Below, piece by piece: positions 33,383 to 42,205 of a DNA stretch of 64,000 nt. The translations under genes and the position numbers were made by a program. The stretch is from the NCBI GenBank assembly GCA_021372495.1, contig JAJFUF010000038.1, forward strand, positions 60,559 to 124,558, in the 5' to 3' direction. Below the pieces are notes generated by a model that was given only the letters and a program-made list of their open reading frames with translations, had not been told where the DNA came from and did no database searches. How positions within the stretch are numbered: the first letter of the stretch is position 1; each line of letters begins with the position of its first letter. The DNA is from Lysobacteraceae bacterium. GTDB taxonomy: Bacteria; Pseudomonadota; Gammaproteobacteria; Xanthomonadales; Rhodanobacteraceae.

Positions 33383-33424
33383 TTGACGCATGTCAGGGCG
33401 CTGCCGCCGCGCACACGCCACACT
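33383..33424 (+). promoter_or_regulatory. Candidate fdxA promoter with FNR/Anr-type class II dyad
   Basis: TTGACGCATGTCAG (33383-33396) is a TTGAC-N4-GTCAR dyad. CACACT (33419-33424) is a weak -10, and no conventional -35 exists. With +1 near 33431 the dyad centre is at -41.5, the class II position for FNR/CRP-family activators. Confidence 0.5.
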
Positions 33425-33467
33425 GCCCGCTGCGAGGCGGGCCCCACCCCGTCCTCAGGAGGGCGTC

Positions 33468-33791
33468 GTGACGCACGTTGTCACCGACAACTGCATCAAC
33501 TGCAAGTACACCGATTGCGTCGAGGTCTGTCCGGTCGACTGCTTCCACGAGGGCCCCAACTTCCTCGTGATCGACCCGAACGAGTGCATCGACTGCACGC
33601 TGTGCGTCGCCGAGTGCCCGGCCGAAGCGATCTTCGCCGAGGACGACGTCCCGGAAGGCCAGGAACGCTACATCCAGCTCAACGCCGAACTGGCGCCGCA
33701 GTGGCCGGTGATCGACGCGCGCATTCCCGCGCTCGAGGACGCCAAGCGCTGGGACGGCGTGCCCGACAAGCTGCCGCTGCTGAAACGCTGA
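33468..33791 (+). CDS. fdxA: Ferredoxin FdxA (7Fe type)
   Basis: This 107-residue seven-iron ferredoxin carries one 3Fe-4S and one 4Fe-4S cluster. The first cluster region reads [18 protein letters not shown] and the second [17 protein letters not shown]. The C-terminal extension ([15 protein letters not shown]) is typical of the Azotobacter ferredoxin I group. The start is GTG at 33468, with AGGAGGG seven bases upstream. The upstream dyad suggests activation by an oxygen- or redox-sensing CRP/FNR regulator. The next gene, encoding a zinc-finger protein, begins eight bases later, so they are co-transcribed. Confidence 0.96.
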   Translation: MTHVVTDNCINCKYTDCVEVCPVDCFHEGPNFLVIDPNECIDCTLCVAECPAEAIFAEDDVPEGQERYIQLNAELAPQWPVIDARIPALEDAKRWDGVPDKLPLLKR

Positions 33792-33799
33792 GACTCCCC

Positions 33800-34111
33800 A
33801 TGTACCGAAGAACCCCGAGAACCGACGCCGGCGCCGGTCTGGACACGCCGGCCGCGCAGCCCGTGCGCCAGGTGACCTGGCACGACCTGCCGCTGTCCTG
33901 CCCGACGCCGGACGCCAGCCTGTGGAACGGCCATCCGCGCGTCTACCTGTCGATCCACGAGAGCGGGCGCGCGCAGTGCCCGTACTGCGGCACGATCTAC
34001 GTGCTGCAGGATCCGGTGCCCGGCGAAGAGCCGCCGCGCCCCAACAATCCGGTGATCGAGCGCCGCTACCGCGAGGCGCTCGAACGCGTGCGCCGCGCCG
34101 GCGGCGGCTGA
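33800..34111 (+). CDS. CHCC-type zinc-finger domain protein
   Basis: This 103-residue protein has a zf-CHCC (NDUFS6-like) domain: CP at LPLSCPTP, then HPRVYLSIHESGRAQCPYCG gives the His and CxxC ligands. In mitochondria the related NDUFS6 subunit matures complex I; in bacteria the stand-alone form is uncharacterised. A disordered N-terminus and a helical ERRYREALERVRRAGGG tail flank the zinc site. It starts eight bases after fdxA and lies 40 bp before lipA. A link to Fe-S or lipoate metabolism is suggested only by this context. Confidence 0.85.
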   Translation: MYRRTPRTDAGAGLDTPAAQPVRQVTWHDLPLSCPTPDASLWNGHPRVYLSIHESGRAQCPYCGTIYVLQDPVPGEEPPRPNNPVIERRYREALERVRRAGGG

Positions 34112-34151
34112 GCGCTGCATCCACACCAACCACTGCAGGCGACCCTGACGC

Positions 34152-35138
34152 ATGTCCAGTGAAGATCCGCGCCCCGCGCCGAAGAACGGCGCCAAGTTCG
34201 TCACGCCCGAGGGCGTGCGCGCAGTCAAGGGCGGCATCCGCCCCAACGCCAACACCGGCACGCCGGACGTCGGCCGCAAGCCGCCCTGGCTGCGCGTGCG
34301 CCTGCCGACCGGCGCGCGCTACGAATCGGTGCGCGACATCGTGCACAGCCACAAGCTGCACACCGTGTGCGAGGAATCGCGCTGCCCCAACATCGCCGAA
34401 TGCTGGGGCCGCGGCACCGCCACGATGATGCTGATGGGCTCGGTGTGCACGCGCGCCTGCAAGTTCTGCGCGGTCAGCACCGGCAATCCGCACGGCTGGC
34501 TGGATCCGCTGGAGCCGATGCAGGTGGCGGACGCGGTCGCGCTGATGCAGTTGAAGTACGTGGTGCTGACCTCGGTCGACCGCGACGACCTGCCCGACGG
34601 CGGCGCCGCGCACTACGCCGCGTGCATCCGCACCATCCACGCGCGCGCGCCGCAGACCGCGGTCGAGGCGCTCACCCCCGATTTCGCCGGCAACCACGCC
34701 GCGGTCGCCGCGGTGCTCGACGCCGGCGTGGTCACCTACGCGCAGAACCTGGAGACGGTCGAGCGGCTGACGCACCGCGTGCGCGACCCGCGCGCCGGCT
34801 ACGCGCAGACGCTGGACGTGCTGGCCTTCGCCAAGCGCCACGCGCCGCGCACGCTGACCAAGACCAGCCTGATGCTCGGCCTCGGCGAGACCGACGACGA
34901 GATCGAGCGCACCCTGGACGACATCCGCGCCGCGGGCGTCGACATCGTGACCATGGGCCAATACATGCGCCCCACCGAGCATCACCTGCCGGTGGAGCGC
35001 TTCGTCACCCCCGACGAATTCCGCGCCTACCGAGATCGCGCGCTGGCGAAGGGCTTCGTCGAGGCCGTGGCCGGGCCGCTGGTACGCTCGAGCTACCGCG
35101 CCGAACGCGTGCTCGAACGCAACAACGCCGGCCTTTGA
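34152..35138 (+). CDS. lipA: Lipoyl synthase
   Basis: LipA is a radical-SAM enzyme that inserts two sulfurs into protein-bound octanoate to make lipoate. The 328-residue protein has both clusters: the auxiliary cluster [12 protein letters not shown] and the SAM cluster CTRACKFC. The family motifs [24 protein letters not shown] and [11 protein letters not shown] are intact, as is the C-terminal RSSYRAE serine motif. lipB is not in the window. The upstream ferredoxin gene on the same strand could supply electrons, which is inference. Confidence 0.97.
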   Translation: MSSEDPRPAPKNGAKFVTPEGVRAVKGGIRPNANTGTPDVGRKPPWLRVRLPTGARYESVRDIVHSHKLHTVCEESRCPNIAECWGRGTATMMLMGSVCTRACKFCAVSTGNPHGWLDPLEPMQVADAVALMQLKYVVLTSVDRDDLPDGGAAHYAACIRTIHARAPQTAVEALTPDFAGNHAAVAAVLDAGVVTYAQNLETVERLTHRVRDPRAGYAQTLDVLAFAKRHAPRTLTKTSLMLGLGETDDEIERTLDDIRAAGVDIVTMGQYMRPTEHHLPVERFVTPDEFRAYRDRALAKGFVEAVAGPLVRSSYRAERVLERNNAGL

Positions 35139-35256
35139 AGCCGTGCGCGGACGGGCGCATCATCTGCAGGACCCGTCCCGCGCGCAGCCCCGGCGCGGCG
35201 CGCCGCGCGCCCCGCGCCGCCACGGCTTCCCCGCGAACGCCAGGAGGTCGACCATC

Positions 35257-35460
35257 ATGTCCCTGTCCCCGCTGCACCTGTTGCAGGTCCGCCATCCGCA
35301 CCGCGCCGTGATCGGCGCGGCGGTCCACCCGCGCGCGGCCAAGGCCGCGCACGGCGACGCGCGGCGACGCGAGCGCCGCATCGACGAGGCGCTCGAGCAG
35401 AGCTTCCCCGCCAGCGACCCGCCGCCGTGGACGCTCGGCGGCGCGACGACGCGGCGCTGA
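35257..35460 (+). CDS. Small protein with EQSFPASDPPPW motif
   Basis: This 67-residue protein starts at the ATG at 35257, preceded by AGGAGG. The only conserved stretch is the C-terminal RIDEALEQSFPASDPPPWTL. It is a short acidic motif seen at the end of many small uncharacterised proteobacterial proteins. The N-terminal half is rich in His, Arg and Ala. The function is unknown. It is 28 bp upstream of the AhpD-like gene with its own strong ribosome site, so an operon of small protein, AhpD-like protein and CysK-like enzyme is likely. Confidence 0.75.
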   Translation: MSLSPLHLLQVRHPHRAVIGAAVHPRAAKAAHGDARRRERRIDEALEQSFPASDPPPWTLGGATTRR

Positions 35461-35488
35461 GCGCAACGATCCCCGAGGAGGAACCATC

Positions 35489-35839
35489 GTGGAACATCCC
35501 GTCTATCCGCAGTCCGGTCCCGAGATCGCGCGCAAGCGCCGCGAGCTGGCGCCGCAGACGCTGGACGCCTTCAAGGCGTTCAGCGCGCAGGTGTTCGCCG
35601 AGGGCGCGCTGCCGGTCAAGATGAAGCAACTGATCGCGGTCGCCGTCGCGCACGTCACCCAGTGCCCGTACTGCATCCGCGGCCATACCGAGGCCGCACT
35701 GCGGCACGGCGCCAGCGAGCAGGAGCTGATGGAGGCGATCTGGGTCGCCGCCGAGATGCGCGCCGGCGGCGCCTACGCGCATTCGACGCTCGCGCTCGAC
35801 ACCATGATGCAGCACGCCCACGGCGCCGCGCCGCGCTGA
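35489..35839 (+). CDS. Carboxymuconolactone decarboxylase/AhpD-like protein
   Basis: This 116-residue helical protein of the CMD/AhpD fold has the redox pair CPYC followed by IRGHTEAALRHGAS, the active-site pattern CxxCxxxH of AhpD-like alkylhydroperoxidases. The segment LPVKMKQLIAVAVAHVTQ precedes it, and AIWVAAEMRAGGAYAHS follows. The start is a GTG at 35489 with GAGGAGGAA in front. Peroxide reduction with a thiol partner is the likely role. It lies 20 bp before the CysK-like gene. Confidence 0.9.
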   Translation: MEHPVYPQSGPEIARKRRELAPQTLDAFKAFSAQVFAEGALPVKMKQLIAVAVAHVTQCPYCIRGHTEAALRHGASEQELMEAIWVAAEMRAGGAYAHSTLALDTMMQHAHGAAPR

Positions 35840-35859
35840 AGCCACGGATCCCCCACGCC

Positions 35860-36810
35860 ATGCCGACCCGCTACACCACCGTCTCCCGCAACGTCCTCGA
35901 CGCGATCGGCGACACGCCGCTGCTCGAAGTCGAGGGCGTCTACGCCAAGCTCGAATTCCTCAATCCGTCCGGCTCGATCAAGGCACGCATCGCCGCCTAC
36001 ATGATCGAGCGCGCCGAGCAGGAGGGCCTGCTCAAGCCCGGCGACACCATCGTCGAGGCGACCAGCGGCAACACCGGCAACGCGCTGTCGATGGTCGCCG
36101 CGGTCAAGGGCTACCGCATGCTGGTGGTGATGCCGGAAGGCATGTCCAGCGAGCGCGTGGCGATCTCGCGCGCCTACGGCGCCGAGATCCTGTTCTGCGG
36201 GCGCTTCCACGTCAACGACGCGCTGGCCAAGGCGCAGGCGCTCGGCCAGCAGCCGGGCTACTTCTGCCCGCGCCAGTTCGAGTCGGAGTGGAACGTCGAG
36301 GAAAACCGGCTGATCCTCGGCCCGGAGATCCTCGCGCAGTTGCCGGACGGCCGCGTGCCCGACGCGCTGGTCGCCGGCGTCGGCACCGGCGGCACGCTGA
36401 TCGGCGTCGGCCAGGCGTTCCGCGCGGTCAACCCGAACGTGCGGCTGTTCGCCATGGAGCCGTCGGAATCGTGCACGCTGCTGTGCGGCGAGATCGCCAC
36501 CCACCAGATCGAGGGCATCTCCGACGGCTTCGTGCCCGGCATCTTCCAGCGCCACGCGGCGTTGATCGACGACGTGCTGTCGGTGTCCAGCGCCGACGCG
36601 GTCGAGGCGATGACCCACCTCGCGCGCCGCTACGGCCTGTTCTGCGGGCCCAGCTCCGGCGCGCACCTGCTCGCCGCCAAGCGCGTGCGCGAACGCCATC
36701 CCGAGCTGAAGACGGTGGTGACGCTGTTCTGCGACGAAGGCGAGAAGTACCTGCACGAGCACTTCATGCGCGCCGACAGCGTGCCGGTCGGCGCCGAGCA
36801 CTTCGCCTGA
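35860..36810 (+). CDS. Cysteine synthase-like PLP-dependent enzyme
   Basis: This 316-residue fold-type II PLP enzyme of the CysK/CBS family makes cysteine from O-acetylserine and sulfide or runs a related beta-replacement. The PLP lysine is Lys41 in NPSGSIKAR. The substrate loop is EATSGNTGNAL, the phosphate-binding glycine loop is GVGTGGTLIG and the C-terminal cofactor contact is FCGPSSGAH. The N-terminus is shorter than in E. coli CysK and lacks its first strand-helix unit. Whether cysteine synthase is the real activity cannot be told from sequence. It is convergent with mnmE. Confidence 0.88.
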   Translation: MPTRYTTVSRNVLDAIGDTPLLEVEGVYAKLEFLNPSGSIKARIAAYMIERAEQEGLLKPGDTIVEATSGNTGNALSMVAAVKGYRMLVVMPEGMSSERVAISRAYGAEILFCGRFHVNDALAKAQALGQQPGYFCPRQFESEWNVEENRLILGPEILAQLPDGRVPDALVAGVGTGGTLIGVGQAFRAVNPNVRLFAMEPSESCTLLCGEIATHQIEGISDGFVPGIFQRHAALIDDVLSVSSADAVEAMTHLARRYGLFCGPSSGAHLLAAKRVRERHPELKTVVTLFCDEGEKYLHEHFMRADSVPVGAEHFA

Positions 36811-36831
36811 GCGCGCCGCGGCGCGCGCCCG

Positions 36832-38175
36832 TCACTTGCCGATGCAGAAGCTGGCGAAGATCGCGCCGAGCAGGTCGTCGCTGCTGAACTCGCCGGTGAT
36901 CTCGCCGAGCGCGTGCTGCGCCTGACGCAGCTCTTCGGCGGCCAGTTCGCCGGCGCGGGTTTCGACCAGCGTCAGCGCGGCGCCCTCGAGGTGGGCGGCG
37001 ACGCGCTCCAGCGCCAGCACGTGGCGGGTGCGCGCGCTGAACGCGCCGGCCGCGCCTTCGCCCAAGCCGGCGCGGCGCTTCAGCTCCTCGCGCAGCAGCT
37101 CGAGGCCGGCGCCGCTCAGCGCCGACAGCCACAGCCACGTGTCGCGGCCGCGCGTCTCGCGGCGCGGCGCGGCGCCGTCGAGGTCGATCTTGTTGACGAT
37201 CACGACGCGCGCGGCCTCCGCCGGCAGCGTTGCCAGCAGGGCGCGGTCGACCTCGGCGCGGGCGGCGTCGCTGACCAGCAGGGCGAGGTCGGCGCGCTCG
37301 AGCTCGGCGCGCGCGCGGCGCACGCCCTCGCGCTCGACCACGTCGCCGCTGTCGCGCAGGCCGGCGGTGTCGGCCAGGGTCAGCTCGATGCCGTCGAGCT
37401 GCACGCGCTCGCGCAGCACGTCGCGGGTGGTGCCGGGGATGTCGGCGACGATCGCGCGTTCGCTGGCCGCCAGCGCGTTCAGCAGGCTGGACTTGCCGGC
37501 ATTGGGGCGCCCCACGATCACGACGTGCAGGCCGTCGGCCAGGCGCACGCCGCGACGCGTCTCCGCCAGCAGCGCGGCGAGCCCCTCGCGCAGCGCGGCG
37601 AGCTGCGCGGCGATCGCCGGATCGGCAAGGAAGTCGATCTCTTCTTCCGGGAAGTCGATCGCCGCCTCGACGTGAACGCGCAGCCGCGTCAGCGCGTCCA
37701 GCAACGCGCGCACGCGCAGCGAGAACTCGCCTTCCAGCGAGCGCAGCGCGGCGCGCGCGGCGCTCTCCGAGCCGGCGGCGATCAGGTCGGCGACGGCTTC
37801 CGCCTGGGCGAGGTCGAGCTTGCCGTTGAGGAAGGCGCGCTCGGAGAACTCGCCGGCGCGCGCCGGCCGCGCGCCCAGCGCGCAGACGCGGCGCAACAGC
37901 AGCTCCAGCACCACCGGGCTGCCGTGCGCGTGCAGTTCCAGCACGTGCTCGCCGGTGTAGGAGTGCGGGGCCGGGAAGTACAGCAGCAGGCCGCGGTCGA
38001 GCGCTTCGCCGGCGGCGTCGCGGAAGGTCGCGAGGTGGGCGCGGCGCGGCCGCGGCGCGCGGCCGAGCAGGGTGCGCGCGATCGTCCGCGCCTGCGGCCC
38101 GGACACGCGCAGCACGCCGACGCCGCCGGCGCCCGGCGGCGTGGCGACGGCGGCGATGGTGTCGCGCTCGCTCAC
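36832..38175 (-). CDS. mnmE: tRNA modification GTPase MnmE (TrmE)
   Basis: MnmE with MnmG makes the carboxymethylaminomethyl group at the wobble uridine of several tRNAs. The 447-residue protein has the N-terminal tetrahydrofolate-binding domain (GAGGVGVLRVSG, HSYTGEHVLELHAHG), a helical domain and the inserted G domain. The G motifs are GRPNAGKSSLLNAL (G1), IPGTTRD (G2), DTAG (G3) and NKID (G4). The C-terminus ends CIGK, with the catalytic-site Cys444. It follows yidC on the same strand after 40 bp, the classic origin-left order. Confidence 0.97.
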   Translation of the reverse strand: MSERDTIAAVATPPGAGGVGVLRVSGPQARTIARTLLGRAPRPRRAHLATFRDAAGEALDRGLLLYFPAPHSYTGEHVLELHAHGSPVVLELLLRRVCALGARPARAGEFSERAFLNGKLDLAQAEAVADLIAAGSESAARAALRSLEGEFSLRVRALLDALTRLRVHVEAAIDFPEEEIDFLADPAIAAQLAALREGLAALLAETRRGVRLADGLHVVIVGRPNAGKSSLLNALAASERAIVADIPGTTRDVLRERVQLDGIELTLADTAGLRDSGDVVEREGVRRARAELERADLALLVSDAARAEVDRALLATLPAEAARVVIVNKIDLDGAAPRRETRGRDTWLWLSALSGAGLELLREELKRRAGLGEGAAGAFSARTRHVLALERVAAHLEGAALTLVETRAGELAAEELRQAQHALGEITGEFSSDDLLGAIFASFCIGK

Positions 38176-38215
38176 GACGGCGAGCTTACGCCGGCATCGG
38201 GCCGTGCCGCGGGAC

Positions 38216-39919
38216 TCAGGCCTTGGCCTTGGCGTCGCCGGCTTCGATGCGCCGCGTGATGACCCACTGCTGGATCACGCTGGTCAGGCCGTTGACCACG
38301 TAGTAGAGGGTCAGGCCGGCGGGGAAGAAGGCGAACATCACCGCGAACACGATCGGCATCACCTTCATCAGCTTGGCTTGCGTCGGATCCATGCCGACGG
38401 TCGGCGTCAGGTACTGCGTGGCGATCATCACCAGCGTGTACAGCACCGGCAGCACGAAGTAGGGGTCCGGCGCGGCCAGGTCCTGGATCCAGCCGAAGAA
38501 CGGCGCCTGGCGCAGCTCGACGCTGTACATCAGCACGTAATACAGCGCGAAGAACACCGGGATCTGCACCAGCGTCGGCAGGCAGCCCGCGAGCGGGTTG
38601 ACCTTCTCCTTCTGGTACAGCTCCATCATCGCCTGCTGCATCTTCTGCTTGTCGTCGCCGTAGCGCTCCTTCAACGCCTGGATGCGCGGCGACAGCTTGC
38701 GCATCTTCGCGCCGGCCTTGAACTGCGCTTCGCTGAGCTTGAAGAACACGGCCTTGATCAGCAGCACCAGCAGGATGATCGCCAGGCCCCAGTTGCCGAC
38801 CAGCAGATGCAGGTGCGCCAGCACCCAGTGCAGCGGCTGCGCGATCACGGTGAAGACACCGTAGTCGACCACCAGCGACAGGCCGGGGGCGACGCTGTCC
38901 AGCGTGCTCTGCAGCTCGGGGCCGACGTACAGCCGCGCCTCGCTGGTGGCGCTGGCGCCGGGCGCGACGGTCAGGGTGGGGCCCAGCGAACGCACCAGGT
39001 AGCGCTGCGTGCCCTGCTCGTCGAGCAGCGCGCTGCCGAAGCGGCTGGTTTCGCCCTCGTTCGGGATCCAGGCGGCGAAGAAATAGTGCTGCAGCATCGC
39101 CACCCAGCCGCCGGCGGCTTCGGCGTTCAGCGGCTCCTTGACGAACTTGCCGAACGGCAGCTTCTGGAACTTCTTCTCCGGGCCGTACCAGGCCGCGCCC
39201 TTGTAGCTGATGCGCTCGGGGTTGTAGAACTCGAGGAAGTGCTTGGCCGGCTCGGGCGGCGGCACGCGCACCAGCTGGCGGTAGGCGTTGCCGCTCCAGG
39301 CCTGCGTGCCGCCGTTGTCGATCTCCTGCGCAAGCTTGATCACGTAGCTGCCGCGCTCGAAGGTGTAGCGCTTCTTCACCGTGAGCCCGGCCGGATCGTG
39401 CCAGGTGAGCGTGACCACGAGCTGCTGCTGGCCCGGCGCGAGCGCGTAGGCGGACTGCTCGGCGACGAACGTCGCGCGGTGGTCCGGCGCCGGCGCGTTC
39501 GCGCTGACCAGGCCGTTCTGCGCGACGAAGTAGCGTTCCGGGCTGCCGTCGAGCAGACGCACCGGGTGCTGCATGTCCTTCGGCTTGACCGGATATTTCA
39601 GCAGGTCGGCGCGCACCAGGCTGCCGCCCTCGGTGTCGATGGCGAGGCGCAGCACGTCGGTGGTCACCGTCACCAGTTGCCGCGCCGCGGCCGGTGCCGT
39701 CGCCGCGGGCGCGGCCGGCACGACCGGCGCCGGCGTACCGCTCGCCGCGGGCACGGCCGGGGTCGCCGCGCTGCTGCTGCCGGCCGTCTCCGTCGCCGTC
39801 GTGGCCGCCGGCGCGGGCGCCGCGGGCGGCGGCGTGCGGTAGTCGGCCTGCCACTGGTTCCAGATCAGGTAGGCGACGAAGAGCAGCGCAAAGGCGAGGA
39901 GCGAACGCGTTTGGTTCAT
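38216..39919 (-). CDS. yidC: Membrane protein insertase YidC
   Basis: YidC inserts and folds inner-membrane proteins alone or with SecYEG. The 567-residue protein begins MNQTRSLLAFALLFVAYLIW, its first membrane segment. A Pro/Ala/Thr-rich linker and a large periplasmic domain follow (TDVLRLAIDTEGGSLVRADL, RYTFERGSYVIKL). The conserved C-terminal insertase core has five segments (GNWGLAIILLVLLIK, KEKVNPLAGCLPTLVQIPVF, YFVLPVLYTLVMIATQYL and more). It lies 57 bp after rnpA; the yidD gene that separates them in E. coli is absent. Confidence 0.97.
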   Translation of the reverse strand: MNQTRSLLAFALLFVAYLIWNQWQADYRTPPPAAPAPAATTATETAGSSSAATPAVPAASGTPAPVVPAAPAATAPAAARQLVTVTTDVLRLAIDTEGGSLVRADLLKYPVKPKDMQHPVRLLDGSPERYFVAQNGLVSANAPAPDHRATFVAEQSAYALAPGQQQLVVTLTWHDPAGLTVKKRYTFERGSYVIKLAQEIDNGGTQAWSGNAYRQLVRVPPPEPAKHFLEFYNPERISYKGAAWYGPEKKFQKLPFGKFVKEPLNAEAAGGWVAMLQHYFFAAWIPNEGETSRFGSALLDEQGTQRYLVRSLGPTLTVAPGASATSEARLYVGPELQSTLDSVAPGLSLVVDYGVFTVIAQPLHWVLAHLHLLVGNWGLAIILLVLLIKAVFFKLSEAQFKAGAKMRKLSPRIQALKERYGDDKQKMQQAMMELYQKEKVNPLAGCLPTLVQIPVFFALYYVLMYSVELRQAPFFGWIQDLAAPDPYFVLPVLYTLVMIATQYLTPTVGMDPTQAKLMKVMPIVFAVMFAFFPAGLTLYYVVNGLTSVIQQWVITRRIEAGDAKAKA

Positions 39920-39976
39920 CGCGGGATGGGCTCGGGTAGCGGCGCGGGAGACCCGCGACAGGGGCGGCGCGGACGA

Positions 39977-40357
39977 TCAGTCCGCGATTGTGCCGGTCGG
40001 CTCGGACGGCTTCAACGGCTTGAGCCGCGTCCACAGCCGGGCCAGGTCGTCCAGCAGCACCGGCCCGGGCTGGGTCACTGCCTCGGCACGCGCGATCACC
40101 AGCAGATCAAGCGGCGGCAGTTCGGCGCGCGCCTGGCGGAATGCCTCGCGCACCAGCCGCTTGATGCGGTTGCGCTCGACGGCGCGCTTGGACACGCGCC
40201 TGGACACGGCAAGGCCGAGGCGCGCGCATGCGGCGCCGCCGACACCGTAGCGGATCTGGAAATAGCGGCTGCTGAGGCGGCCGGCTGCGGAGCGCAGCGC
40301 GGCGAAATCGGCGGCGCGGCGAAGCCGCGCGCCGCGCGGCAGGCCGGCCTGCGACAT
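39977..40357 (-). CDS. rnpA: Ribonuclease P protein component
   Basis: RnpA is the protein subunit that assists the RNase P RNA in maturing tRNA 5' ends. The 126-residue basic protein has the family signature KRAVERNRIKRLVREAFRQ in the middle and RYFQIRYGVGGAACARLGLAVS before it. The C-terminus is extended by about ten residues (KPSEPTGTIAD). The ATG at 40357 lies seven bases beyond the rpmH stop, as usual for this pair. Confidence 0.96.
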   Translation of the reverse strand: MSQAGLPRGARLRRAADFAALRSAAGRLSSRYFQIRYGVGGAACARLGLAVSRRVSKRAVERNRIKRLVREAFRQARAELPPLDLLVIARAEAVTQPGPVLLDDLARLWTRLKPLKPSEPTGTIAD

Positions 40358-40364
40358 GCGCGTG

Positions 40365-40499
40365 TTACGGGATCAGACGCTTGCGGCCCTTGGCACGACG
40401 GGCGCTCAACACCTTGCGGCCGTCCGCGGTCTTCATGCGGGCACGGAATCCGTGGGTGCGGGCGCGCTTGAGCTTGCTGGGCTGGTAGGTGCGCTTCAT
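40365..40499 (-). CDS. rpmH: 50S ribosomal protein L34 (bL34)
   Basis: The 44-residue product [20 protein letters not shown]... ending AKGRKRLIP is a standard bL34. GGAGG precedes the ATG at 40499. It is the first gene of the leftward rpmH-rnpA-yidC-mnmE series at the origin and has a good sigma-70-type promoter 40-70 bp upstream. Confidence 0.98.
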   Translation of the reverse strand: MKRTYQPSKLKRARTHGFRARMKTADGRKVLSARRAKGRKRLIP

Positions 40500-40540
40500 G
40501 GTGGGCCTCCAGGAATTCTGGCCTGGTAAAAAGATTCGGG

Positions 40541-40569
40541 AGGATACGTGGCGCCTCCACGCAGGTCAA
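40541..40569 (-). promoter_or_regulatory. Sigma-70-type promoter of rpmH-rnpA
   Basis: On the minus strand TTGACC (40569-40564, 5/6) is followed after 17 bp by TATCCT (40546-40541, 4/6). The start would lie near 40534, giving a 35-nt leader. Confidence 0.65.
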
Positions 40570-40676
40570 GGCGCATGAGGCGCGACACGCGTTGCGCGGC
40601 GCCCGCCGCACCCACCCTGCTATGCTTCGGAGCCGCTCGACGCGCCTCGGCGCGCACCCGCACCCCCCGAGGAACC

Positions 40677-42002
40677 ATGAACGATCTGTGGCGGCGCTGC
40701 CTTGAACGCCTGGAAGGCGAACTCAGCGCCGAGGACATGCACACCTGGCTGCTGCCGCTGCAGGCGCGCGCCGACGGCGACGGCGTCCGCCTGTTCGCGC
40801 CCAATGCCTACACGCTGGACGTGGTTCGCAGCGAATACCTCGCCCGCATCGAGACGGTGCTGGCACACCTTGCCGGCCGCGCGGTCGGCGTGCAGGTCGA
40901 GGTCGGCGCGGCCGACAGCGCGCGCAAGCCGCGTGCGGCCGCGCGGCCGACGGCCGCGGCCGTCGCCGAGCCCGGGTTCGAGCACAACCTCGATCCGAAC
41001 TACACCTTCGACAGCTTCGTCGAGGGCAAGTCGAACCAGCTCGGCAAAGCCGCGGCGATGCAGGTGGCGATGAATCCCGGCCGCGCCTACAACCCGCTGC
41101 TGCTGTACGGCGGCACCGGCCTGGGCAAGACCCACCTGATGCACGCCGCCGGCAATCTGATCCGCGAGCGCAGTGCCGGCACCAAGGTGCTGTACCTGCG
41201 CTCCGAGCAGTTCGTCGGCACGATGATCGAGGCGCTGCGCACCAAGAACATGGACGAGTTCAAGCGGCGCTTCCGCTCGGTCGACGCGCTGCTGATCGAC
41301 GACATCCAGTTCTTCGCCGGCAAGAACACCACGCAGGAGGAGTTCTTCCACACCTTCAACGCGCTGTTCGAGGGCAAGCAGCAGATCATCCTGACCTGCG
41401 ACCGCTACCCGAAGGAGGTGGAGAACCTGGAGCCGCGGCTGAAATCGCGCCTCGGCTGGGGCCTGTCGGTGGCGATCGAGCCGCCGGACTTCGAGACGCG
41501 CGCGGCGATCCTGCTGGCCAAGGCTCAGCACAAGGGCGTCGCCGTGCCCGAGGACGTGGCGATGCTGATGGCGCGCCGCATCCGTTCCAACGTGCGCGAT
41601 CTCGAGGGCGCGCTGAATACGCTGGCCGCGCGCGCCAACTTCTTCGGCCGCGCGATCAGCCTGGAGTTCGCCCAGGAGACGTTGCGCGACCTGCTCAGCG
41701 TGCACGCCCAGGCGGTGACCATCCCGAACATCCAGAAGGCGGTGGCAGACTACTACCAGGTGCGCCTGTCGGACCTGCTGTCCAAGCGCCGCGTGCGTTC
41801 GGTGGCGCGGCCGCGGCAGCTGGCAATGGCGCTGGCCAAGGAGCTGACCGAGCACAGCCTGCCCGAGATCGGCGAGGCGTTCGGCGGACGCGACCACACC
41901 ACCGTGCTGCACGCCTGCCGCACCATCCGCGGGTTGGGCGACAGCGACGCGCGGATGCGCCAGGACTGGGAAAAGCTGATCCGTATACTTACCGGTCAGT
42001 AA
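40677..42002 (+). CDS. dnaA: Chromosomal replication initiator protein DnaA
   Basis: DnaA binds DnaA boxes, opens the origin and loads the helicase. The 441-residue protein (E. coli: 467) has a short domain I/II, then the AAA+ core: [11 protein letters not shown], Walker [11 protein letters not shown] near 143-152, Walker B LLIDDIQF and [13 protein letters not shown]. The DNA-binding domain IV shows [18 protein letters not shown] and the signature [24 protein letters not shown] precedes the ATG at 40677, and a -10-like TATGCT is at 40621-40626. It faces away from rpmH across 177 bp. Confidence 0.98.
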   Translation: MNDLWRRCLERLEGELSAEDMHTWLLPLQARADGDGVRLFAPNAYTLDVVRSEYLARIETVLAHLAGRAVGVQVEVGAADSARKPRAAARPTAAAVAEPGFEHNLDPNYTFDSFVEGKSNQLGKAAAMQVAMNPGRAYNPLLLYGGTGLGKTHLMHAAGNLIRERSAGTKVLYLRSEQFVGTMIEALRTKNMDEFKRRFRSVDALLIDDIQFFAGKNTTQEEFFHTFNALFEGKQQIILTCDRYPKEVENLEPRLKSRLGWGLSVAIEPPDFETRAAILLAKAQHKGVAVPEDVAMLMARRIRSNVRDLEGALNTLAARANFFGRAISLEFAQETLRDLLSVHAQAVTIPNIQKAVADYYQVRLSDLLSKRRVRSVARPRQLAMALAKELTEHSLPEIGEAFGGRDHTTVLHACRTIRGLGDSDARMRQDWEKLIRILTGQ

Positions 42003-42004
42003 GC

Positions 42005-42013
42005 TGTGGATAA
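42005..42013 (-). promoter_or_regulatory. DnaA box (perfect TTATCCACA)
   Basis: TGTGGATAA at 42005-42013 is the exact complement of TTATCCACA. It begins three bases after the dnaA stop codon. Confidence 0.85.
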
Positions 42014-42039
42014 TCCGGGGGAGCCGCGGGGGCCAAAAG

Positions 42040-42048
42040 TTATCCACA
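42040..42048 (+). promoter_or_regulatory. DnaA box (perfect TTATCCACA)
   Basis: TTATCCACA lies at 42040-42048, facing the box at 42005-42013 with 26 bp between them. Confidence 0.85.
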
Positions 42049-42205
42049 GGGCACCCACAGCCGGCGGGCCGGGTTAGCGTCTATTAAGACGTGTACAACT
42101 CCATGTTTTAGAAATGTTTTTAGACTTATTCCGCGTGTCCACAGCGCCTACAACCGCTACGGACATAAAGTTATAAACAAGCAGGATCGGATCAGGAACG
42201 GGGTC

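Larger units (their letters stand above)
42003..42205. other. Candidate chromosomal origin (oriC), dnaA-dnaN spacer
   Basis: This 203-bp spacer holds two perfect DnaA boxes in opposite orientation, a further TTATAAACA (42171-42179) and GTGTCCACA (42135-42143) as 7/9 matches, and an AT-rich block at 42074-42132. Inside the block the near-repeats TGTTTTAGA (42104-42112) and TGTTTTTAGA (42115-42124) resemble unwinding-element repeats. Genes diverge from this area on both sides. The site is a prediction from layout. Confidence 0.7.
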
